Positions 59,750 to 64,000 of a DNA stretch of 64,000 nucleotides are shown one piece after another. The notes beneath the pieces were generated by a model. It saw only the letters and a list, made by a program, of their open reading frames with translations. It was not told the origin of the DNA and made no database searches. The stretch is from Lineus longissimus (Eukaryota; Nemertea; Pilidiophora; Heteronemertea; Lineidae). Both the position numbers and the translations under genes were made by a program. The stretch spans positions 22,761,292 to 22,825,291 of the forward strand of contig NC_088312.1 of NCBI RefSeq assembly GCF_910592395.1, given 5' to 3'. Positions within the stretch are counted from its first letter, which is position 1. Each line of letters opens with the position of its first letter.

Positions 59750-62700
59750 ATGACTATAACCTACACTGCCGAAGTTGCCTCCAGCTCTTGGGGTTGTTTT
59801 CTGAAACTACTTTTTAGGTAGGTTAAAAAAATGTGTGAAAAACAAACTATAGGCCTATAACATATGTTCTCATTTCATTCAGTTAATTGAGAATGGGTCT
59901 GATTTAGTTAGTCGTAATTCGGACACATTTTTGGATGTTCTTAGCAGCTTTTTTTTGGTGTGAGTATGTCAGAACAGTAAAATCGTCCTCCGAAGAGCTG
60001 TTGAGCCAGTTTTTCCATCCCACTATCCTTTATCTCTTGAAAAGAAGGGAAAATTATCTTATGAAAAATCTTTAGATTTATCGTTTTACTTCAGATGGAA
60101 AGGAAGCATTTACAAACTTCTGTGGAAAGAGCTGATTGTTTTCCTTGGCCTCTATTACTTGCTGAATCTGATCTACCGGTTTGCTCTGACTGCGGATCAG
60201 AAAGTGTAAGTTAGTTCAAAATGTTTTGACCTTTTCTTTCTAAGTTAAATACACCAGCCTCTCACTTATAATACATCATTTTGGACATGCTCTAATACCT
60301 TTAATTTGGGCTTATTTTACTGTGATGTCATTGGAATCATACAGTCTTGATTTGTGAATGATAACCTGGGGATCAAAATTGACTACTTGCTGACCTCAAT
60401 GAACTTGGATCCATGCTTAAGTTATATTGCCACCTTTAGGAAGGTTGATAAGGTACCTTGAATTTTATTCTTTTCTCCTTGAATTAATAGCCTGTTTTTA
60501 TAATACATGTAATTGAAAACTGATACGATAATTCCTATTTCAGGATATTTGAGCGAATTGTGCTCTACTGTGATTCGTTCAACAATCTCATTCCTGTTGC
60601 ATTTGTACTTGGTTTCTATGTGTCCGTTGTCTGCACTCGATGGTGGGATCAGTTCAAATCGATTCCTTGGCCCGATCGCACTGCGTTATTCGTCTCGGCA
60701 CTAATCCATGGACAAGATGAGCGTCCACGGCTAATGCGTCGCACAATCATGAGATATATGGTTCTATCGTTCACTATGACATTGTCGTCGATCAGTTTGT
60801 CGGTGAAGAAACGGTTCCCAACTCTTGACCATATGAGGGAGGCTGGTAGGTTGAACATGACATTAGGAATGACCATGTGTTATCTAAAATAAAACCTGGG
60901 CCCTGCTGTTCAAAACCTGTCTTGACGAAATCTGTTTTGAACAACCAGGCCGTGATCAAAATTTTGTCCGATTACGTCTGAAACATGTTCTGAATTCGAA
61001 ATACTAGATGTGCCAAATTTCAGGTTTACAGAAATATTCATTCTCTGGAGAGCCACATGTCGTATTCCCTTATGAAAATACATAGTGACATTATGGTGAT
61101 TTTTTTTGGAAATAACTGGGTTTGTGCAATCATATCACTTATCAAGCCCAGTAATTATTGTCATGTTCCTGCCCTAATTTCCTGAAGAGTTTCTCATGTG
61201 ATGTATGAACACTTCCTGGATGCCTTGATAAAATCTCAAGATGGCCTAAAATCACCTTGGAAAAACCATTGTTTTCCTTGAAGTGATAATAACATTTGTT
61301 TTAGTGTGTTAACAAAATGTAAAAGCTATTGTTTTCTGCTGTTACTTTCCCTTTCACATTTGTCTTGGAAAGCATTTTTGAAAAGTCAATTTTTTTTGAA
61401 AGGCAGACAAATATGAAAACCATTTTATTCGAAATCAAGTGAGATGCTTTAGCCAAAAATATGTCTCAGTTTTGCCTCTTCGATTCGATATAACTTTTAT
61501 TAGCACTGATTAAAGCCATCTGCATTTTAGGTTTGATGTTAGAAGGGGAGCAAAAAATTATAGAAGACCTCAAGACTCCGCACAGTAAATATTTCGTACC
61601 AATCGTTTGGGCGACAAGCTTGGTGTCCCGAGCAAGAAAAGAGGGTCTCATCAAAGATGACTTCGCTGTCAAGACGATCATTGATGTAAGTTGTGTAACA
61701 TCGAAAAGTGTACTCTTAAGAAGTATAATCAAGAAATTGCCAAAAGTCAAAGCTGGGAAAGCTTGGGTAAATGTAGCCCAAAACCAAAATGTTCATCTGA
61801 AAGAAAAAATCGAAAAGTGTCCTTAGTAAAGAGGTTCTGCTGTTCATTTAATTGTTTATCAGGCCTCTGCAAATGACCAATATTAAAGCGTTGACTTTAT
61901 GTCATGGTTGTTCTTTCAGGAAATCAACAGTTACCGTAGCGACCTCGGTATGTTGTACAATTATGACTGGGTCAACATCCCCATGGTTTATACGCAGGTA
62001 CGTTAGCTCTGTATTTAAAGGCCTACTCCACTTGATTAAAACTTTGAAAATGGAATTTGAATTTGATTTCTACTATCATTATCAACAATAACAGCGTCAG
62101 CCTTACAGATAAAATGAGAGACAATATGTCATTGTGATCAAAACATCATAGGGGAATTACCGTAGATAGTTTTGCGACCTTGGGCAAGTCACTTTACCTG
62201 CCATGTGTCTTGAACAAGACGTAAAACCAAGAATTGGCAAGATTCACTCTATGTAGGGCCTTTGCCAGTGCTATCATATCATCCCGTCTATCAATTGAGA
62301 AACATAAGAAGCAGGTGATGGAGCTCCTCCTCTAGCTAAGATCGGAGACACCATTCTAGCCCCTTAACCCCATTTGATACATGGGCCCGGTTGTTCACAA
62401 CAAGTGGTCGTTAACTCTGACATTTACTTACGTTGAGACTAAGGGCTTAACTGAAGGGGAAACCACCAAGTCAAAGTTAAAACCCCTGAACTATCCTAAC
62501 AATGACACCAATAATCTAATGATGTCAGTAATCGTCCATTACAGGTAGTGACCCTGGCCGTGTACACCTTCTTCCTCTCATGCATCATGGGCAGACAGTT
62601 CCTCGACCCCAAGAAAGGCTATGAGAATCATCGTCCTGACATGTACTTCCCCGTCTTCACTCTGCTCCAGTTCTTCTTCTACTTGGGCTGGCTAAAGGTA

Positions 62701-64000
62701 AGACAGTTGAAATTTACAATACCTGATCTGAATTTTTTTTTTTTTTTTGTTGGCATCACGGTTACTATTGCATTACGGTATTCTTTTTTTTTTCTTTTTT
62801 TTCTTTCTTTCTTTTTTTTTCCTTTTCTTTTTTTTTTCTTTTTTCTTTTTTTTGTGAGAGGAGTCTTCTGGTCTGTGATGACACACTCGCCAACTTGATA
62901 CAGCCGGACGTTGCTACATAATATGCCTAATGAATCTAGTGGACTTAGTTATGTACATAGTGTAAATAGAAAATAATTCTCAAGGATAACCGCATGTCAG
63001 CACGCAGTCCATGCGTACTGTTCGTAGTAAGTTTGTATTTAGATAAGCCCAAAGCCAGTATTGGCTATAGTGGCTTCCAAGCCAATGATGATGATGATGA
63101 TGAAATGAGGTCGTTTGAGCTAGCAATCCATTGAACAATGACACTTATTTCATTAATTGATGACGTTTTTTTGGCCGCGATCGGGGATTGAAAACAGATG
63201 TACATCGATAAGCAACCAGAATCAAAATGGCCATTTGCGGTGATACACTGATTGGGACATTGGCACATCGGCCCTATTTTATCCTATGTGTTTAGATGTA
63301 TGCCAGTTGGTGATCCGATTAAACACTTCATTGCGTAGCTATCCACCGTTTGACACATTATAATTTTACTCTTTTCGTATATGTTTCAGAATTACTAGCA
63401 TTTGTTGCCAAGTGCTAATATAAGCTTTGCCACGCTGCAGAAATTATTGGGTTCTGTAGCAAAATGAGTTAATCCAAAAAGATACTAAAAAACTGTCAGA
63501 TCTGGTGCTTCTCAAAACTGTTAGTTTCTGTCTCTGTTGATAGGTGGCCGAGACATTGATCAATCCATTCGGAGAAGACGATGACGACTTTGAAATGAAC
63601 TCGACGATCGACAGAAATATTCAGGTGTCCTATCTGATCGTCGACGAGATGCATTCAGAGTTCCCAGAGTTGATCAAGGATCAGTATTGGGACGAAACTG
63701 ATTTCGAGATGCCGTGGACACACGCAGCTGAAAAATACCGGATGGAGCCTCATCTTGGGTCAGCTGTGGATATCGCGTGAGTTGATGATGTTGCATTACC
63801 TTGACTAAAGGATGAGATCCAATTAGTTTTTGAAAAATTCTCATTAGATCAGGGGTAATTATAATAGCCTTATTAGAATTTGGTGATGCTCAGAATATAT
63901 TTACGTAGTAGAGTCTGTTCAAATCATGTTCCTTAGTTACGTCAAAGCAAGAACTGGGGCTCATTTATTTAGAATCATTTCTTTACAGAATTAACTCAAG
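59750..64000 (+). CDS. Bestrophin, Ca2+-activated chloride channel (partial, 3' end outside window)
   Basis: Pentameric calcium-gated anion channel of the plasma membrane. Exons: 59750-59817, 60095-60205, 60544-60845, 61531-61685, 61920-61997, 62545-62697, 63544-63776, and probably one starting at 63989 that runs off the window. The N-terminus [20 protein letters not shown] is nearly diagnostic (family MTITYT...V...). Other marks: [10 protein letters not shown], pore-neck block [20 protein letters not shown] keeping Ile and two Phe at the hBEST1 76/80/84 positions, [18 protein letters not shown] with the aperture Ile, [30 protein letters not shown] and the Ca2+-clasp [11 protein letters not shown]. 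The acceptor-like site at 59738-59739 just before the ATG suggests a noncoding first exon. Vertebrate paralogue assignment (BEST1-4) is not possible. Confidence 0.95.
62730..62856 (+). repeat. Long T-rich tract in a bestrophin intron
   Basis: A nearly pure T/C run with short interruptions follows the exon ending at 62697. It extends an open frame into a poly-Phe tail that is intronic and not protein. Confidence 0.85.

Noticed and set aside
62548-62898. Bestrophin exon extended into a poly-Phe tail
   Set aside because: A clean donor (aaag|gtaag) at 62,697 and the conserved continuation [12 protein letters not shown] at 63,544 show that the T-rich part is intron.

Overview
The window is animal (metazoan) nuclear DNA: genes are split by GT-AG introns, spacers are AT-rich, and short inverted-repeat elements, tRNA-derived SINE pieces and minisatellites are scattered throughout. 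A foldback-type element, many short palindromic transposons and the gene repertoire suggest a marine invertebrate. I cannot fix the phylum; echinoderm, other invertebrate deuterostome or lophotrochozoan are all possible.

Layout. 1-17,400 is repeat-rich spacer with no gene I can support. 17,474-25,280 (+) is a ten-exon DEG/ENaC-type sodium channel with a very large extracellular insertion, a minisatellite that copies one of its own splice donors, and a 2 kb intronic array of a 75-bp repeat. 27,842-32,678 (-) is a fatty acid amide hydrolase of the FAAH2 type with two alternative versions of one internal exon and a C-terminus that lies inside a minisatellite. 34,845-46,637 (+) is the splicing cofactor SON (SR-rich, G-patch and dsRNA-binding domain), complete in 13 coding exons. 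49,345-55,642 (-) is a centrosomal coiled-coil protein of the CEP85/CEP85L family, 11 coding exons, one intron being a textbook U12-type AT-AC intron. 57,678-59,091 is a foldback element with tandem-repeat arms around a SGNH-hydrolase-like fragment. 59,750 to the right edge (+) is a bestrophin, cut by the window end.

Exon junctions were worked out by eye from splice consensus, reading phase and family conservation. In all five genes the phases close without a frameshift: SON 1405 aa, CEP85-like 801 aa, FAAH 524 or 525 aa, DEG/ENaC 1004 aa, bestrophin at least 370 aa. The genes do not form a pathway; they are ordinary neighbours. Two are channels (a cation channel and a Ca2+-gated anion channel), one is a lipid amidase, one a nuclear-speckle splicing factor, one a centriole-assembly factor.

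The most interesting signals are exon-level innovations: the mutually exclusive FAAH exon pair, the multiplied splice donor and giant insertion in the DEG/ENaC gene, the AT-AC intron in the CEP85-like gene, and minisatellites that have grown out of coding sequence.
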